From the NCBI RefSeq assembly GCF_051535235.1, contig NZ_JBPPLZ010000011.1:1-64000 (forward strand): a stretch of 64,000 nt of DNA, given 5' to 3'. The notes beneath the pieces were generated by a model. That model saw nothing but the letters and a program-made list of their open reading frames with translations. It was not told the DNA's origin and did no database searches. Of this stretch, positions 8,383-18,221 are shown piece after piece (within the stretch, counting starts at the first letter, position 1; each line of letters begins with the position of its first letter). Source of the stretch: Nitrobacter sp051535235 (GTDB taxonomy: Bacteria; Pseudomonadota; Alphaproteobacteria; Rhizobiales; Xanthobacteraceae). A program made the position numbers and the translations under genes.

Positions 8383-8874
8383 CTAGGCCGCGCTCTGGCA
8401 ATGCGCACAGGTGCCGGTGATTTCGACCACCGATAGTTTCGGCGTAAATCCGCTGGAGCGCACCGCGTCGCTAAGACTCTGCGCCACGCGGCTTGCCGGA
8501 ATCTCGCCGACCGACCCGCAACGCTCGCAAATGAGAAATGCCACCAACGCGCTCGCATCATGGTCGTGGCCGCAAGCCAGAAACGCGTTGCGGCTTTCGA
8601 TGCGGTGAACGAGGCCGTTTTCCATCAGAAAATCGAGCGCGCGATAGACCGTGATCGGCGCCGGGCGCGGCATCGATTTGGCCAGTTCCTCGATCACTTC
8701 ATAGGCGCCAAGCGGCCGATGGCTCGACAGCAGTGCCTGCAGCACCTGGCGGCGGATCGGCGTGAACTTCTGCGCACGCTGGGCACAGATCCTTTCCGCA
8801 TGGCTGATCGCCTCCGAGGCGCAGCGGTCGTGATCGTGCCCGGGCACGGGGAATGTCGGTCTGGTCGCTGTCAT
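8383..8874 (-). CDS. zur: Fur-family transcriptional regulator, Zur type
   Basis: A 163-residue Fur-superfamily repressor: a winged-helix DNA-binding domain (about residues 25-95, TPIRRQVLQALL...ITVYRALDFL) followed by a dimerisation domain. The structural zinc site is formed by C116-x-x-C119 and C156-x-x-C159, and a HDHD segment occurs at both ends. This pattern fits Zur, the zinc-uptake repressor, better than Fur. The frame is open up to 9129, but the ATG at 8874 (MTATRPTF) gives the normal family length. No znu genes are nearby. Confidence 0.85.
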   Translation of the reverse strand: MTATRPTFPVPGHDHDRCASEAISHAERICAQRAQKFTPIRRQVLQALLSSHRPLGAYEVIEELAKSMPRPAPITVYRALDFLMENGLVHRIESRNAFLACGHDHDASALVAFLICERCGSVGEIPASRVAQSLSDAVRSSGFTPKLSVVEITGTCAHCQSAA

Positions 8875-9128
8875 CTGATGTCTATCTAAACCGTTTTGAG
8901 CGGATTTCGCCCCCTGTTTCCCGCGGCAACCCCCCGACGTTCGGAATCCACCTATTGCAACGCAGCATATGCCGATCCGGGGCCGTTTTCCAGATTTGGG
9001 GACCTGCGTTCGCCGATCGTCCTGCCTACCAACCCGGCCATGAGTTTTCCGCAGGGCAGCTTTTCCAAAGTGGAGGTAATGCTTTTCATAAGCTTGCTTA
9101 TTATAACGAGTGTTAGGAGTTCCCGACA

Positions 9129-9617
9129 TTGCCCGACCGTTCGATCGAAAGCGACTTTCTGTTTACCCTGTTCGAGGTGCAGCGGCTGCTCCGGCTCTTT
9201 GCCGACAAGCAAGCGTCGCGCTACGGCCTGAACCGGGCGCAGTGGGCCGTGCTCGCCAAACTGGAGCGCACCGAAGGGCTGAAGCAGGCGGATGTCGCCG
9301 AGCTGATGGAGATGCAGCCGATCACCCTGACGCGGTTGATCGACAAACTCTGCAAGGCCGGTTTGATCGAGCGCCGCGGCGACGAAACCGATCGGCGCAT
9401 CAATCGTCTTTACCTGACCGCGGCCTCGCGGCCCCTGCTGGCCCAGCTCGCCGTATTGCGCGGCGAAATCACGCGAGCGGCGCTCGCCGATATCAGCCTC
9501 TCCGACGCGCACCGTCTGATCGCGCAACTCGAAACCGTCAAGAACAACGTTCGTAACGCGCTGCAAGGCAACGCGCCCATCGACAGTGAGAAAACGAAAG
9601 AGCGGCACTATGGCTGA
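9129..9617 (+). CDS. MarR-family regulator of the downstream efflux operon
   Basis: A 162-residue winged-helix repressor of the MarR family; the recognition region is around residues 50-95 (LKQADVAELMEMQPITLTRLIDKL, then the DETDRR wing). It starts with TTG at 9129, chosen because GTTAGGAG lies just upstream and no in-frame ATG fits. It overlaps the emrA start by 8 bases (ATGGCTGA), so the three genes form one operon that it probably represses until a drug-like ligand binds. An AT-rich TTATTATAA in its leader at about 9099-9107 could be part of its operator. Confidence 0.88.
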   Translation: MPDRSIESDFLFTLFEVQRLLRLFADKQASRYGLNRAQWAVLAKLERTEGLKQADVAELMEMQPITLTRLIDKLCKAGLIERRGDETDRRINRLYLTAASRPLLAQLAVLRGEITRAALADISLSDAHRLIAQLETVKNNVRNALQGNAPIDSEKTKERHYG

Positions 9618-10770
9618 GCCCGCCCTCAAATTTCCGCCCGACCAGAAGGTCCCGCCGACCGAGCCGCCACCGCCGACGGCCGCCGATGCAAAGCCGCGCC
9701 GGCAGTTGCTGGCTTCGCTGCGCCGCTACCGCCGGCCGCTGCTCCTGGTCGTGCTGCCGCTGATCGCGCTGATCGCCGGGCTGACGTTCTATCTGTCGGG
9801 CGGCCGCTACGTCACCACCGACGACGCCTATGTCGGCGCGCAGAAGGTTCTGATCACGCCCGAGGTCTCCGGCAAGATCGACAGCGTGACCGTGAAGGAG
9901 GGACAACACGTCAAGGCGGGCGATTTGCTGTTCGAGATCGATCCCGTGCCGTTCCGCCTGGCTGTCCAGCAGGCGGAAGCGAAGCTGAACGAAGCGAAGA
10001 TCGAATACGACACGCTGAAATCGAACCTCGCCAACTACGCCCAGTCCGAGGCGCTCGCCCAGCAGAGCATCGACGTCAAGCAACGAGACGTCGATCGCAA
10101 GACGACGCTTGTGAAAAGCAACTCGGGATCGCGCCTCGATCTCGACAACGCGCTCAGCGCGCTGGTGCAGGCGCAGGGCGTGAACCAGATTCTGGAGCAG
10201 CAGATTTCGAATACCCGCAACAAACTGCTCGGCAATCCGGATCTGCCGCTGGAGAAATTTCCGGCCTACGCGCAGGCCGAGGCCGCGCTGGCCGACGCGC
10301 AGCGCAATCTTGCGAATACGGAACTGCGGGCGCCGATCGACGGCGTCGCCACGCAGGTCGACAACATCCAGCTCGGCCGCTTCGTGACCGCGGGAACGCC
10401 GGTATTCAGCGTCGTCGACCTCGATCACCCATGGGTCGACGCCAATCCCAAGGAATCCGACTTCACCTACGTGGCCGTCGGGCAGCCGGTCGATCTCTCC
10501 ATCGATTCGTTCCCCGATCATGTCTTCAAGGGCACGGTCGGGTCGCTCAGTCCCGGCACCGGCGCGACATTCGCGATCCTTCCGCCGCAGAACGCTACCG
10601 GCAACTTCGTCAAGATCGTGCAGCGTATTCCTGTGCGGATCTATTTCGACAAGAACGATGCCGAGGTCGGCAAGCTGAAATCCGGCATGAGCGTCTACGT
10701 CTCGATCGACACCAATCACCGCCGCTCGCTCGCGGGTCTGCTCGGCCTGTCGCGCGCGAAGCAGGACTAG
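9610..10770 (+). CDS. emrA: HlyD/EmrA-type membrane fusion protein
   Basis: A 386-residue periplasmic adaptor for an MFS drug exporter. It has a proline-rich cytoplasmic N-terminus (residues 1-30), one membrane anchor (about 40-60, LLLVVLPLIALIAGLTFYL), a biotinyl-lipoyl-like beta domain (VSGKIDSVTVKEGQHVKAGD), an alpha-helical hairpin (about 115-235) and a beta-barrel half (LRAPIDGVATQVDNIQLGRF). The ATG at 9610 overlaps the marR stop, typical of translational coupling. It should bridge the downstream EmrB-type pump to an outer-membrane channel; no TolC homologue is in the window. Confidence 0.9.
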   Translation: MAEPALKFPPDQKVPPTEPPPPTAADAKPRRQLLASLRRYRRPLLLVVLPLIALIAGLTFYLSGGRYVTTDDAYVGAQKVLITPEVSGKIDSVTVKEGQHVKAGDLLFEIDPVPFRLAVQQAEAKLNEAKIEYDTLKSNLANYAQSEALAQQSIDVKQRDVDRKTTLVKSNSGSRLDLDNALSALVQAQGVNQILEQQISNTRNKLLGNPDLPLEKFPAYAQAEAALADAQRNLANTELRAPIDGVATQVDNIQLGRFVTAGTPVFSVVDLDHPWVDANPKESDFTYVAVGQPVDLSIDSFPDHVFKGTVGSLSPGTGATFAILPPQNATGNFVKIVQRIPVRIYFDKNDAEVGKLKSGMSVYVSIDTNHRRSLAGLLGLSRAKQD

Positions 10771-10774
10771 AGCG

Positions 10775-12331
10775 ATGCCGGCGGCCGCCGCATATTCGGC
10801 TGCGGTTCCAGGGCTGCGCCGGAACATGGTGACGATCTGCGCCATGACCGCGACCATCATGCAGGCGCTCGACGCCACGATCGCCAACGTTGCGCTTCCC
10901 TACATGCAGGGGTCGCTGTCGGCATCGCAGGACCAGATCAACTGGGTGCTGACGTCCTATATTGTCGCGGCGGCTATCATGACCGCGCCGGTCGGCTGGA
11001 TCGCCAACCGCTTCGGCCGCAAACGTATCTTCATCCTCTGCTCGGCCGGCTTCACGCTCGCATCCGTCTTGTGCGGACTGGCGCAGGATATCACCCAGAT
11101 GGTGCTGTTCCGCTTGCTGCAGGGCATGTTCGGCGCGGCGCTGGTGCCGCTGTCGCAGGCGGTGATGCTCGACAGCTATGCGCTGCACGAACGCGCCAAA
11201 GCAATGTCGATCTGGGGGATGGGCGTGATGCTGGGGCCGATCATGGGTCCCTCGCTCGGCGCGTGGCTCACCGAAACCTATAGCTGGCATTGGGTGTTCT
11301 TCGTCAATCTGCCGTTCGGCCTGATCACGGTCATCGGCCTCATGGTCTTCATGGACGAGACCAGACTGGACACCAAGTTGCAATTCGACTGGTTCGGTTT
11401 CGGCGCGCTCGCCGTCGGCATCGGCGCGCTGCAGCTTGCGCTCGATCGCGGCGAGCAGCTCGACTGGCTGGAGTCCCGGGAGATCATCATCGAGTTCATT
11501 GTCTCGGCCGTCGGCTTCTATTATTTCTTCGCGCACTCGCTGACGACCAAGCGTCCGTTCGTCCAGTTCGCGATTTTCAAGGATCGCAATTTCGCGACCG
11601 CGCTCATCTTCATGGCGGTGATCGGCGTGGTGCTGTTCTCGACCATGGCGCTGGCCTCGCCTCTGTTCCAGAACGCCTACGGCTATCCGATCCTGACCGC
11701 CGGGCTCCTGCTCGCGACGCGCGGCGGCGGCACGTTCGTGGCCATGATGATGGTCAGCCGTCTCATGACATATTTCGAAGCGCGGACGCTGATCGCCGTC
11801 GGCCTTTCGCTGATCGCGATCACGCTCTACGACATGACCGCCTGGACCGCCGATATTTCCGTGCGGGCCATTGCCATCAACAGTATCGTCCAGGGTTACG
11901 GTATTGGCCTTGTCTTCGTGCCGATGACGACCGCGGCCTTCATGACGCTGCCCAACCATCTGCGCACCGACGGCACCTCGATGCTGACGCTGGTGCGCAA
12001 CGTCGCGAGCTCGATCGGCATTTCCATCGTCATCGCCCGACTGACGAGCGGCACCACCCGCGTCCACGCGGTGCTGGCCGAGCACATCACCCCGTTCAAT
12101 AACGCCCTGCAGATGCCGGACGTGACCAGCACCATCAACCTGCACACAGATGCGGGCCGTGCGATGATGGATCTGATCGTCAGCGCGCAGGCGCAAATCA
12201 TCGCGTTCTCGCAGGACTTCGAGCTTGTCGCGCTGGTGACGGTCTGCGCGATTCCGCTGGCGCTGATCCTGAAATCGACCAAGGCGGCGTTGCGCGCGCC
12301 ATCCGCCGACCATCCCGCGGTGATGGAATAG
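10775..12331 (+). CDS. emrB: DHA2-family (EmrB/QacA) multidrug MFS transporter
   Basis: A 518-residue, 14-helix major facilitator protein starting 4 bases after emrA. Family motifs are visible: LDATIANVALPYMQGSLSAS (helix 1), the loop 2-3 motif GWIANRFGRKR, and motif C-like GVMLGPIMGPSLGAWL in helix 5. With the fusion protein and the MarR regulator it forms an EmrAB-type proton-driven efflux system. A plausible cargo is hydrophobic toxic compounds; the specific substrate is not readable. Confidence 0.92.
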   Translation: MPAAAAYSAAVPGLRRNMVTICAMTATIMQALDATIANVALPYMQGSLSASQDQINWVLTSYIVAAAIMTAPVGWIANRFGRKRIFILCSAGFTLASVLCGLAQDITQMVLFRLLQGMFGAALVPLSQAVMLDSYALHERAKAMSIWGMGVMLGPIMGPSLGAWLTETYSWHWVFFVNLPFGLITVIGLMVFMDETRLDTKLQFDWFGFGALAVGIGALQLALDRGEQLDWLESREIIIEFIVSAVGFYYFFAHSLTTKRPFVQFAIFKDRNFATALIFMAVIGVVLFSTMALASPLFQNAYGYPILTAGLLLATRGGGTFVAMMMVSRLMTYFEARTLIAVGLSLIAITLYDMTAWTADISVRAIAINSIVQGYGIGLVFVPMTTAAFMTLPNHLRTDGTSMLTLVRNVASSIGISIVIARLTSGTTRVHAVLAEHITPFNNALQMPDVTSTINLHTDAGRAMMDLIVSAQAQIIAFSQDFELVALVTVCAIPLALILKSTKAALRAPSADHPAVME

Positions 12332-12447
12332 ACGAAAAGGGAAGGAATGCCCGTCATCAGCGCAATTGCGAACCGATAAGGTGGAAAACGCGCAAGGCTG
12401 CCGCAATGCCATAGGAAGCGGCGCCGAAACTTTGTAGTTTCGCCGCC

Positions 12448-15174
12448 ATGACGATCCAGCGCGCCATCCCGACATCGCCGAGCCCCGCCGCCCCCGCCGA
12501 GGCGGCGCGGGTTACGCCGATGATGGAGCAGTATCTTGAAATCAAGGCGGCCAATCCCGGCCTGCTGCTGTTCTACCGGATGGGCGATTTCTACGAACTG
12601 TTCTTCGAGGATGCTGAAATCGCGTCCCGCGCGCTGGGCATCACGCTCACCAAGCGCGGCAAGCACCAGGGAGCAGACATCCCGATGTGCGGCGTTCCGG
12701 TGGAACGCTCGGACAATTACCTGCACCGTCTGATCGCGCTCGGCCATCGCGTCGCGGTGTGCGAGCAGACCGAGGATCCGGCGGCGGCGCGCAAGCGCGG
12801 CAACAAGAGCGTGGTTCGCCGCGATGTGGCTCGCCTCGTCACCCCGGGAACGCTGACCGAAGACACGCTGCTCGACGCCAAAGCCAACAATTACCTGCTG
12901 GCGCTGGCGCGGGCGCGCGCGTCCTCCGGAAGCGACCGCATCGCGCTGGCCTGGATCGACATCTCCACGGCGGAGTTCATCGTCACCGAATGCGGCACCG
13001 GCGAACTAGCCGCAACGCTCGCGCGCATCAATCCCAACGAGGTGATCGTGTCCGACGCGCTCCATGGCGATCCGGACATGGCGGCGCTGCTACGGGAGTT
13101 GCCGTCGGTGACGCCGCTGACCCGCGACGTGTTCGACAGCGCGACCGCAGAGCGGCGACTGTGCGATTACTTCGCGGTCGCCACCATGGACGGCCTCAGC
13201 GCCATGTCGCGTCTGGAGGCGACTGCGGCTGCCGCCGCCGTCACCTATGTCGACCGCACCCAGATCGGCAAGCGGCCGCCGCTGTCGCCGCCGTCGCGGG
13301 AAGCCGCAGACAGCACCATGGCGATCGATCCCGCCACCCGCGCCAACCTCGAACTGACGCGCACGCTCGCGGGCGAACGGCGCGGCTCGCTGCTCGACGC
13401 CATCGACCGCACGGTGACGGCGGCGGGGTCGCGGCTGCTGGCGCAGCGGCTGGCGGCGCCGCTGACGGACAACGCCGCCATCGCACGGCGGTGTGACGCC
13501 GTCGCCGCATTTGTATCCGACAACGCGGCATGCGACGACATCCGCGCCGTGTTGCGCGCGGCGCCCGATATGTCGCGCGCGCTGGCTCGGCTCTCGGTCG
13601 GACGCGGCGGCCCGCGCGATCTCGCAGGCCTGCGCGACGGCATTATTGGCGCCGATCAGGCGCTGGCGCGGCTATCCGCGCTTTCCGATCCGCCGACGGA
13701 CATCGCGGCAGCGATGCAGGCGCTGCAACGCCCCTCCCGCGATCTCGCGCGCGAACTCGGCCAGGCGCTCGCAGACGAACTGCCGCTGACGAAACGCGAC
13801 GGCGGCTTTGTCCGCGAGGGTTATGAGGGCGCGCTCGATGAGGCGCGAAAACTGCGCGACGACTCGCGCCTCGTCGTCGCCGCGATGCAGGCGCGCTATG
13901 CCGATGAAACCGGTGTCAAGACGCTCAAGATCCGCCACAACAACGTGCTCGGCTATTTCGTCGAAGTGACGGCGCAGCACGGCGACAGGTTGATGAGCGC
14001 GCCGCTCAACGCCACTTTCATCCATCGCCAGACGCTGGCCGGCCAGGTGCGCTTTACCACGTCGGAACTCGGCGAGATCGAGGCCAGGATCGCCAATGCC
14101 GGCGACCGCGCGCTCGGCCTCGAACTGGAGATTTTCGACCGGCTCGCCGCGATGGTGGTCGAGGCCGGCGACGACCTGCGCAATGCGGCGCACGCCTTCG
14201 CGCAACTGGATGTCGCGGCGTCGCTCGCCAAGCTCGCAACCGACGAAAATTATATCCGGCCGGAGGTCGATGCCTCGCTCGACTTCGCCATCGAAGGCGG
14301 CCGGCATCCGGTGGTCGAGCAGGCGCTGAAGCGCGCCGGACAGCCGTTCATCGCCAACGCCTGCGATCTGTCGCCGGGCCCGGGCCAGTCCTCGGGACAG
14401 ATCTGGCTGCTCACCGGCCCCAACATGGCGGGCAAATCGACGTTCCTGCGCCAGAACGCGCTGATCGCGCTGATGGCCCAGATCGGCAGCTTCGTGCCGG
14501 CGGCACGCGCGCGCATCGGCATGATCGACCGGCTGTTCTCGCGGGTGGGCGCCGCCGACGATCTGGCGCGCGGCCGTTCGACCTTCATGGTCGAGATGGT
14601 GGAAACCGCCGTCATCCTCAATCAGGCATCGGAACGCGCGCTGGTCATCCTCGACGAGATCGGACGCGGCACCGCGACCTTCGACGGCCTGTCGATCGCC
14701 TGGGCGGCGATCGAGCATCTGCACGAAACAAACCGCTGCCGCGCGCTGTTCGCCACGCACTATCACGAACTCACCGCACTGTCGGCAAAGCTGCCGCGGC
14801 TGTTCAACGCCACCGTGCGCGTCAAGGAATGGCACGGCGAGGTGGTGTTCCTGCACGAGGTTCTGCCCGGCGCGGCCGATCGCTCCTACGGCATCCAGGT
14901 GGCGAAGCTCGCGGGCCTGCCTCCGCCGGTCGTCGCGCGCGCCAAATCGGTGCTGGCAAAACTGGAGGCTCAGGACCGCGGATCGACCGTGCGCGCGCTG
15001 GTCGACGATCTGCCGCTGTTCGCGGTACCCTCACGCACAGCCGACGAATCCGCATTGCCGAGCGAAACCGCTCAATTGGTCGAAGCGTTGAAATCCCTGC
15101 ATCCCGACGAGATGTCGCCGCGCGAGGCGCTGGATGCACTTTATGCGCTCAAGGCGAAACTGCCGAAACAGTAA
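12448..15174 (+). CDS. mutS: DNA mismatch repair protein MutS
   Basis: A 908-residue mismatch recognition ATPase. The F48-Y-E50 motif that wedges into mismatches is present in GDFYELFF. The core and clamp domains follow, then the ATPase with Walker A GPNMAGKST near residues 657-665 and Walker B VILDEIGRGT near 733-742. The length is normal for alphaproteobacterial MutS, with an alanine/proline-rich N-terminal extension of about 20 residues. It appears to have its own 116-base upstream gap. Confidence 0.97.
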   Translation: MTIQRAIPTSPSPAAPAEAARVTPMMEQYLEIKAANPGLLLFYRMGDFYELFFEDAEIASRALGITLTKRGKHQGADIPMCGVPVERSDNYLHRLIALGHRVAVCEQTEDPAAARKRGNKSVVRRDVARLVTPGTLTEDTLLDAKANNYLLALARARASSGSDRIALAWIDISTAEFIVTECGTGELAATLARINPNEVIVSDALHGDPDMAALLRELPSVTPLTRDVFDSATAERRLCDYFAVATMDGLSAMSRLEATAAAAAVTYVDRTQIGKRPPLSPPSREAADSTMAIDPATRANLELTRTLAGERRGSLLDAIDRTVTAAGSRLLAQRLAAPLTDNAAIARRCDAVAAFVSDNAACDDIRAVLRAAPDMSRALARLSVGRGGPRDLAGLRDGIIGADQALARLSALSDPPTDIAAAMQALQRPSRDLARELGQALADELPLTKRDGGFVREGYEGALDEARKLRDDSRLVVAAMQARYADETGVKTLKIRHNNVLGYFVEVTAQHGDRLMSAPLNATFIHRQTLAGQVRFTTSELGEIEARIANAGDRALGLELEIFDRLAAMVVEAGDDLRNAAHAFAQLDVAASLAKLATDENYIRPEVDASLDFAIEGGRHPVVEQALKRAGQPFIANACDLSPGPGQSSGQIWLLTGPNMAGKSTFLRQNALIALMAQIGSFVPAARARIGMIDRLFSRVGAADDLARGRSTFMVEMVETAVILNQASERALVILDEIGRGTATFDGLSIAWAAIEHLHETNRCRALFATHYHELTALSAKLPRLFNATVRVKEWHGEVVFLHEVLPGAADRSYGIQVAKLAGLPPPVVARAKSVLAKLEAQDRGSTVRALVDDLPLFAVPSRTADESALPSETAQLVEALKSLHPDEMSPREALDALYALKAKLPKQ

Positions 15175-15187
15175 TCAGCGTGCCGCG

Positions 15188-16453
15188 ATGTTGCGAAATC
15201 TCCCCTCCACTGTCGATGTCGCCATCATCGGCGCCGGCGCAGCCGGGCTCGGCGCGGCCGATGCCCTGAAAGACTCCGGCCTTTCCGTCATCGTGCTGGA
15301 AGCGCGCGACCGCGTCGGAGGACGCGCCCGCACCATCGTGCCGGCTCCCGGTATCGTCTTCGATCTCGGCTGCGGCTGGCTGCATTCGGCCGACCAGAAT
15401 TCCTTTACGGCGATCGCGGACCGCCTCGGCTTCGAGATCGACAGGACGCGGCCGCCATGGCGCGATCAGAGCTTTGACGCCGGATTCCCGGCGACCGAGC
15501 GCCAGGACTTTTTTGCCACGCTCGACGCATTCCACGAGCGCATCGAGAAAGCGGCGGAGAACGACGCCGACACCGCGGCCAGCCGCTGTCTCGAACAGGG
15601 CAATCGCTGGAATCCGATGATCGATGCGATATCCGGCTATGTGAACGGCTGCGAACTCGATTCCGTCTCGGTCCACGACACGGCCGCCTATGAGGACACC
15701 GGGATCAACTGGCGGGTGTGGCGCGGCTACGGCGCGCTGATCGAAGCCTATGGCCGACCCTGCCCGGTCGCGCTGAACACACGCGTCTGGCGTGTCGATC
15801 ATTCAAGGCGCAGCCTGCGCATCGAAACATCGAAAGGTACGCTGTCGGCGGCTCAAGTCATCGTGACGGTGCCGACCAACCTGATCGCGAACGAAACGAT
15901 CCGCTTCCACCCCGAACTGCCCGAGAAGGTGAGCGCCGCGGCCGGTCTTCCGCTCGGCGTCGACGACAAGGTGATGCTGGCGCTCGACGATCCCGATAAC
16001 GCGCTGCCAAAGGACGGCAACCTGCGCGGCGCAACCATGCGGACAAGAATGGGCGCCTTTCATCTGCGCCCGTTCGGCCAGCCCTGCATCGAGGGATTTT
16101 TCGGCGGCAGCTTCGCGCGCGAACTCGAGGACGCCGGCGACGGCGCATTCGCAGCGCAGGCGATCGACGAGATCGTGGCGCTGCTCGGCTCGGATTTTCG
16201 TCGCGAGCTCAAGCCGCTCGCCGAATCGCGCTGGGCCCGCGATCCCTTCGCGCAAGGCGCCTATTCCCACGCCCTGCCCGGCCATGCCGGCGACCGAGCG
16301 GTGCTCGCCGCGCCGGTCGATAGCCGGCTGTTCTTCGCGGGCGAGGCCACCTCGCCGAACTTCTTCTCCACGGCGCACGGCGCGCGCGACAGCGGCGAGC
16401 GTGCGGCGCGCGAGGTGATGGCGGCAAGCGTTGACCGCTCCACCAGAGCATGA
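15188..16453 (+). CDS. Flavin-containing amine oxidase family protein
   Basis: A 421-residue FAD enzyme. The N-terminal dinucleotide-binding motif IIGAGAAGLGAADAL is followed by VLEARDRVGGRARTI, and the C-terminal FAD motif is LFFAGEATSPNFFSTAHGA. This architecture belongs to the monoamine/polyamine oxidase family, which oxidises primary or secondary amines to aldehydes with H2O2 release. The start at 15188 (MLRNLPSTVDV) avoids the overlap with mutS that the longer open frame (from 15134) would need. No signal peptide is seen. The substrate is unknown. Confidence 0.85.
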   Translation: MLRNLPSTVDVAIIGAGAAGLGAADALKDSGLSVIVLEARDRVGGRARTIVPAPGIVFDLGCGWLHSADQNSFTAIADRLGFEIDRTRPPWRDQSFDAGFPATERQDFFATLDAFHERIEKAAENDADTAASRCLEQGNRWNPMIDAISGYVNGCELDSVSVHDTAAYEDTGINWRVWRGYGALIEAYGRPCPVALNTRVWRVDHSRRSLRIETSKGTLSAAQVIVTVPTNLIANETIRFHPELPEKVSAAAGLPLGVDDKVMLALDDPDNALPKDGNLRGATMRTRMGAFHLRPFGQPCIEGFFGGSFARELEDAGDGAFAAQAIDEIVALLGSDFRRELKPLAESRWARDPFAQGAYSHALPGHAGDRAVLAAPVDSRLFFAGEATSPNFFSTAHGARDSGERAAREVMAASVDRSTRA

Positions 16454-16495
16454 TCCGAAGGCCGCGCGCGCGCAAAGTGGAGAACGGTTTCAGAT
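16447..16495. repeat. Degenerate GAGCATGATC-type repeat
   Basis: The sequence opens with GAGCATGATCC and contains AAAGTGGAGAACGGTTTC, a degraded match to the module in the intact copy at 40500-40568 (ATGATC, ACCGGTTTCCACTTT in inverse orientation). It lies directly after the amine oxidase gene. Confidence 0.6.
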
Positions 16496-16645
16496 AAGAA
16501 CAAACTTGATCAAAACAAAAGAAAGAGACGGCTGCAGCCGGCGCGCAACGCAGAAGGATCTACTGTTCACCCGGCCATATTTGACAGCACTTTGCAGCGA
16601 TCCGTTTCTACGATGATGCCTATTGCAATTCGTGGGAGACAATCG

Positions 16646-17416
16646 ATGCAAGCATCTCGACGTGACATCATCGCCGGCGCGGCCGGCATTGCCGCGGCAT
16701 CCGCACTCGGCGCAAGCGCCGCGCAAGCAGCGACGGGCGACGAACTGAAGGCGATCCCCGAACTCGCTCCGCACTGGAAGAAGCTGGACCTCGCGGCGAT
16801 CCTGCGCAAGCCGGCGGCGTTCGCATCGGTGAGCCAGAACAATTCATTGTATCAGCCATGGGGCGCGCAGGCCGGAGAGAAGCATTGGGAGCGCGGCAGT
16901 CTCGCGGCCACGATCAAGGTGGTGAACGCGGCGCGCAAGGCCTCCAATTTCAAGTCGTTCAACTGGATCGGCTACGAAGTCTTCCGCGAAAACTATCCGC
17001 AGTCCGAATTCGACAAGGTGCAGTATGAAAGCTGGACCGGCGCGCTGGATTTCTCGCCGGAGAAAAAGAAGGCCGACAACGAACTCGTTCCCGACCTGCG
17101 CGCGCTGGTGCGGCCCGGAGATCTCGAGTTCAATGAACTGGCTTTGCAGACGGCGTTCGCCGGCACGCAACTGCCGCTCGAATTGTCGCGCAAGCGGATC
17201 GAGGTACTGGTCCTGACCGGAATCCATACCGATTGGTGCATCGAGGGCAACGCCCGCGCCGCGCGCGACAACGGATACCTTCCCATTGTGATCGGAGACG
17301 CGACCGGGACGCAGAAGCCGGAGCAGCTTGCGGGTGCGTTGCAGCGCATCAACGACTTCTTCGCGCCGGTGATTTCCTCCGACACCTTCGTGCGGCTGCT
17401 GGGGCAGTCGAGCTGA
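16646..17416 (+). CDS. Tat-exported isochorismatase-like (cysteine hydrolase fold) protein
   Basis: A 257-residue product starting at the ATG preceded by GGGAGA. The N-terminus MQASRRDIIAGAAGIAAAS followed by ASAAQA is a twin-arginine signal, so the mature protein is periplasmic. The body resembles the isochorismatase/nicotinamidase fold: the catalytic cysteine segment is HTDWCIEGNARAARDNGY, followed by the acidic strand and helix of the family. The first-strand motif, normally a V-D-x-Q-N-D pattern, reads SVSQNNS, so the usual catalytic aspartate appears absent. It may have lost or changed hydrolase activity. Export of this fold is also uncommon. Confidence 0.75.
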   Translation: MQASRRDIIAGAAGIAAASALGASAAQAATGDELKAIPELAPHWKKLDLAAILRKPAAFASVSQNNSLYQPWGAQAGEKHWERGSLAATIKVVNAARKASNFKSFNWIGYEVFRENYPQSEFDKVQYESWTGALDFSPEKKKADNELVPDLRALVRPGDLEFNELALQTAFAGTQLPLELSRKRIEVLVLTGIHTDWCIEGNARAARDNGYLPIVIGDATGTQKPEQLAGALQRINDFFAPVISSDTFVRLLGQSS

Positions 17417-17601
17417 GCCGATCCTTCCCCGAAAACGTCGCGACGCAGCGGGACCGGTTTGGCAATGCCGGCCCCGAGCGTCGCCCCGGACTGTCCCTTT
17501 TCGGCACAAAATGTCGCATCGGTGGTGCCGGGAATCCACATTTTAACCTTTAATTAACGATGGACCTTGAAGACCGCGCGCCGACTTGCTTTGATCGGGG
17601 C

Positions 17602-18114
17602 ATGAGCACGACCCTGATCGAACTCCGGCCGGCCAAGGTCGCGGATGCATCCGCGGTCGCCGCCACCCATGACGAAGCCTGGCGTTCAGCCTATCAGGGC
17701 ATCATTCCCGGCGCGGAACTGGAAAAGCTGATCAACCGGCGCGGCCCGCACTGGTGGGACAGCGCGATCCGCAAAGGCAGCCGCATCAGCGTGCTGGTGT
17801 TCGGCGACAAGGTCGCCGGCTATGCCAATTACGGTCACAACCGCGCCCGCAGCCTGCAATATGAGGGCGAAATCTATGAGCTTTATCTGCGCCCGGAATT
17901 CCAGGGCCTGGGGTTCGGCCGGCGGCTGTTCACCGCTGCCCGGCGCGACCTGCTGCAGAGCGGGCTGAAAAGCATGGTGACCTGGGCGTTGTCCGACAAC
18001 GAGCCGGCGACGGAGTTCTACCGCTCGCTCGGCGGCCGCATGGTCGCCCGCTCCTCCGAGAGATTCGGGCCAAAGTCGCTCGACAAGGTGGCGTTCGCCT
18101 GGACCGGTTATTGA
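17602..18114 (+). CDS. GNAT-family N-acetyltransferase
   Basis: A 170-residue acetyl-CoA-dependent acetyltransferase. The acetyl-CoA-binding segment is LYLRPEFQGLGFGRRLFTAA (the R/Q-x-x-G-x-G/A pattern) around residues 95-115. The C-terminal part, WALSDNEPATEFYRSLGGR, is the typical beta6/alpha4 region. The chosen start (MSTTLIELRP) follows GGGG; a longer frame begins at 17560. The substrate is unknown, and no neighbouring gene suggests one. Confidence 0.85.
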   Translation: MSTTLIELRPAKVADASAVAATHDEAWRSAYQGIIPGAELEKLINRRGPHWWDSAIRKGSRISVLVFGDKVAGYANYGHNRARSLQYEGEIYELYLRPEFQGLGFGRRLFTAARRDLLQSGLKSMVTWALSDNEPATEFYRSLGGRMVARSSERFGPKSLDKVAFAWTGY

Positions 18115-18221
18115 ACCGGATTTGAAGGTCGCTCCATCGTCAGGTCGCCATTGAAGCCGGTCCGCTGCCCGGCCATAGTCGTTTCTCAGATTCACATCCC
18201 AGACCCAATGCGAGGCGGCCG

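Noticed and set aside
10610..12475. A 621-codon minus-strand frame opposite the EmrA/EmrB genes
   Set aside because: It is antisense to clear transporter genes, and its composition (Arg, His, Asp, Gly, Gln) is typical of a mirror frame.
13672..14856. A 394-codon minus-strand frame inside mutS
   Set aside because: Antisense to conserved MutS motifs; no family features.
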